From Bin87 sp965217175 (GTDB lineage: Bacteria; Chloroflexota; Dehalococcoidia; Lucifugimonadales; UBA3495), in assembly GCA_965217175.1 (NCBI GenBank), contig OZ244251.1, positions 1,426,001 to 1,490,000 of the forward strand: 64,000 bases of DNA, written 5' to 3'. Below, in pieces: positions 63,043 through 64,000 of the stretch (the stretch's first letter is position 1; each line of letters begins with the position of its first letter). Made by a program: the position numbers and the translations under genes. The notes under the pieces are model-generated. The model made no database searches. It had not been told where the DNA came from and saw only the letters and a program-made list of their open reading frames with translations.

Positions 63043-63525
63043 ATGGTCAAAAGAAACGAAGGCGAACGGGCTCCCGAGCCGCGGCGAGCGGTGATCTACA
63101 CCCGTGTGGCGCGCGCAGACCCAGACTCTGCGAAGGTGATGGCCGCCGAAATTGCCGCCATCCGAAAGTACGCTGAGCAGAACAATATCGCGATCGCCGG
63201 CTCGCACTCTGACGAGGGCGAAAGCGGCAACGACCCGGATAGACCGGGACTGGCGGGTTTGCTGGCCGAAGCCAGCAAACCCGCCCCGGGTTTCGATACG
63301 GTGCTGATCCGTAAATGGGATCGACTGGCCCGGAACCTGGTACTGTGCGCGGCGATTGTCAAGGCGTTGGAAGCCTCTGGCATCCGTGTCGTCGCGACTA
63401 TCGACAACGATTTGGACAAATCCGGACTGGAGGATATGTTGGCTTTGGCCCGCAAATCCGACCTGGGTTTAGACACTGTGCTGGTCTATTTACACGATCG
63501 GCTGGCCCGGGACCGGGTACTGTAA
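63043..63525 (+). CDS. Resolvase-like protein with Ser-to-Ala active site and internal duplication
   Basis: The 160-residue protein (ACAGGAGGATCTTTC before the ATG) has the N-terminal serine-recombinase fold: RRAVIYTRVARADPDS, GSHSDEGESGNDPDRPGL, and the Arg pair in IRKWDRLARNLV. Where active enzymes have YxRVS, it has YTRVA, so Ala23 replaces the nucleophile. Residues 63-101 are repeated as 122-160 with 21 of 39 identities, ending DRLARDRVL at the stop. There is no DNA-binding C-terminal domain. It may be an inactive partner or inhibitor of the large recombinase; that role is inference. Confidence 0.75.
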   Translation: MVKRNEGERAPEPRRAVIYTRVARADPDSAKVMAAEIAAIRKYAEQNNIAIAGSHSDEGESGNDPDRPGLAGLLAEASKPAPGFDTVLIRKWDRLARNLVLCAAIVKALEASGIRVVATIDNDLDKSGLEDMLALARKSDLGLDTVLVYLHDRLARDRVL

Positions 63526-63566
63526 GGCGTCAAAGCATAAAGGCGTTGGCTGCCGTTCGTACTGTC

Positions 63567-63597
63567 GGGCGTCACGTTTCGGACGTGGCGCCCGTTT
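63567..63597 (+). terminator. Terminator after the resolvase-like gene
   Basis: GGGCGTCACGT pairs with ACGTGGCGCCC (one G-T pair, 5-base TTCGG loop); a short GTTT follows. The weak T-run makes this a moderate call. Confidence 0.5.
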
Positions 63598-63818
63598 CGG
63601 TTGGCTCATGCCGGCCCTTGACACTGTGCCCCGGTTTCAGCCACTTGTCTTGGCGACAGTGGTGGATCTTGGCGGGTTCCTGACAAGAACCGGCCGCCCC
63701 GTTGGTCGGTGGCGGCCCGGCGTCGCAGCATGGCTGAATGTCTGCCGTGGACGGCCTCTGGGCGTGTTTCAGGGACGCTGGAGTATTTCTCCCTGCCCTT
63801 TTGGTACTTGAGAGCGTC

Positions 63819-63998
63819 CTATGGGCATTTTGAACGCAGGCAGTTGCGGCTGTACCACAGAACCGTCCGCTCGTCCGTCTGTAGTGGGTGGTCAATTAGG
63901 ATGTGGACCCGTCCGGACTGCGCCGTCAGTAAGTCGGCCAGTTGAGTCAAGCCGGACAGGTAGAAGTAGCCAACGGCGATGTCCACGCTATGGGGCTG
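63819..63998 (-). CDS. Phospholipase D-like/helicase N-terminal domain, partial and probably truncated
   Basis: The minus frame entering from the right edge reads SVDIAVGYFYLSGLTQLADL and then RVHILIDHPLQTDERTVLW, ending at TAG 63819. SVDIAxGYFxLSG followed by a VHILI strand is the start of PLD-like domains in SNF2-type helicases and restriction proteins. The stop comes soon after this first strand-helix unit, so the gene is cut short unless it is only a small protein. Between this stop and the resolvase-like terminator I see nothing else. Confidence 0.45.
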   Translation of the reverse strand, partial: QPHSVDIAVGYFYLSGLTQLADLLTAQSGRVHILIDHPLQTDERTVLWYSRNCLRSKCP

Positions 63999-64000
63999 GC

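Overview
The window looks like a chromosome segment of a Chloroflexota bacterium, most likely of the Dehalococcoidia/SAR202 kind. This is inferred from gene content and style, with no database search. The pointers are: surface proteins with long Pro/Thr stalks; paired amidases, a luciferase-like flavin monooxygenase and a thiolase with a DUF35 partner; a 16S rRNA gene with no 23S or 5S gene beside it; and a tmRNA tag with a GERE core ending in ALAA. Promoters often carry an extended -10 (TGnTATAAT), and several mRNAs have very short leaders.

Layout, left to right. 1-3.0 kb: a minus-strand run of TatD nuclease, Tag-like glycosylase, DUF1802 protein and a transglutaminase-like gene cut by the window edge. 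3.2-9.3 kb: the suf operon sufB-sufC-sufD-sufS plus two tandem SufU-like scaffold genes, with a promoter and a palindromic operator candidate. 9.3-11.3 kb: DinB-like protein, ferritin and an alpha/beta hydrolase. 11.5-15.7 kb: a strong promoter driving a candidate structured RNA, then pyrG, transaldolase and rho, closed by a terminator. 15.7-22.3 kb: a large frameshifted surface protein, a response regulator/histidine kinase pair and a membrane-anchored Ig-like protein. 22.3-27.5 kb: dnaG, rpoD, a tiny zinc ribbon and a sortase-fold protein with no cysteine. 27.6-37.7 kb: a CorC-like transporter, glmU, an AtzG/GatC-like protein with an amidase, a von Willebrand A protein, a second amidase, thiolase/DUF35, a VOC protein and an acetyltransferase. 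37.8-50.1 kb: flavin monooxygenase, pyruvate kinase, gltD-gltB, rsfS, ndk, tsaB, tsaE and thiL. 50.6-53.0 kb: 16S rRNA (minus) divergent from tmRNA (plus).

From the tmRNA 3' end to the right edge (53.0-64.0 kb) the window is an accessory island. It holds two zinc-finger ORFs without good start codons, a DUF4411 (PIN-like)/XRE-ImmA pair, a decayed PD-(D/E)XK nuclease, a Res-type restriction helicase with an N-terminal frameshift, and the first 139 codons of its companion methyltransferase. That methyltransferase is broken by a second element carrying a large serine recombinase. The recombinase now ends in sequence read antisense from the methyltransferase. A 17-nt motif sits both at this junction and just after the tmRNA CCA, differing at one base. 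This suggests the same recombinase family once also used the tmRNA 3' end as a target. The second element also carries a small resolvase-like protein whose catalytic serine is alanine and whose C-terminal half repeats part of its own catalytic domain. The element's right end was not found inside the window.

Three reading-frame breaks (surface protein, nuclease remnant, res) could be real decay or assembly errors; read-level data would decide.
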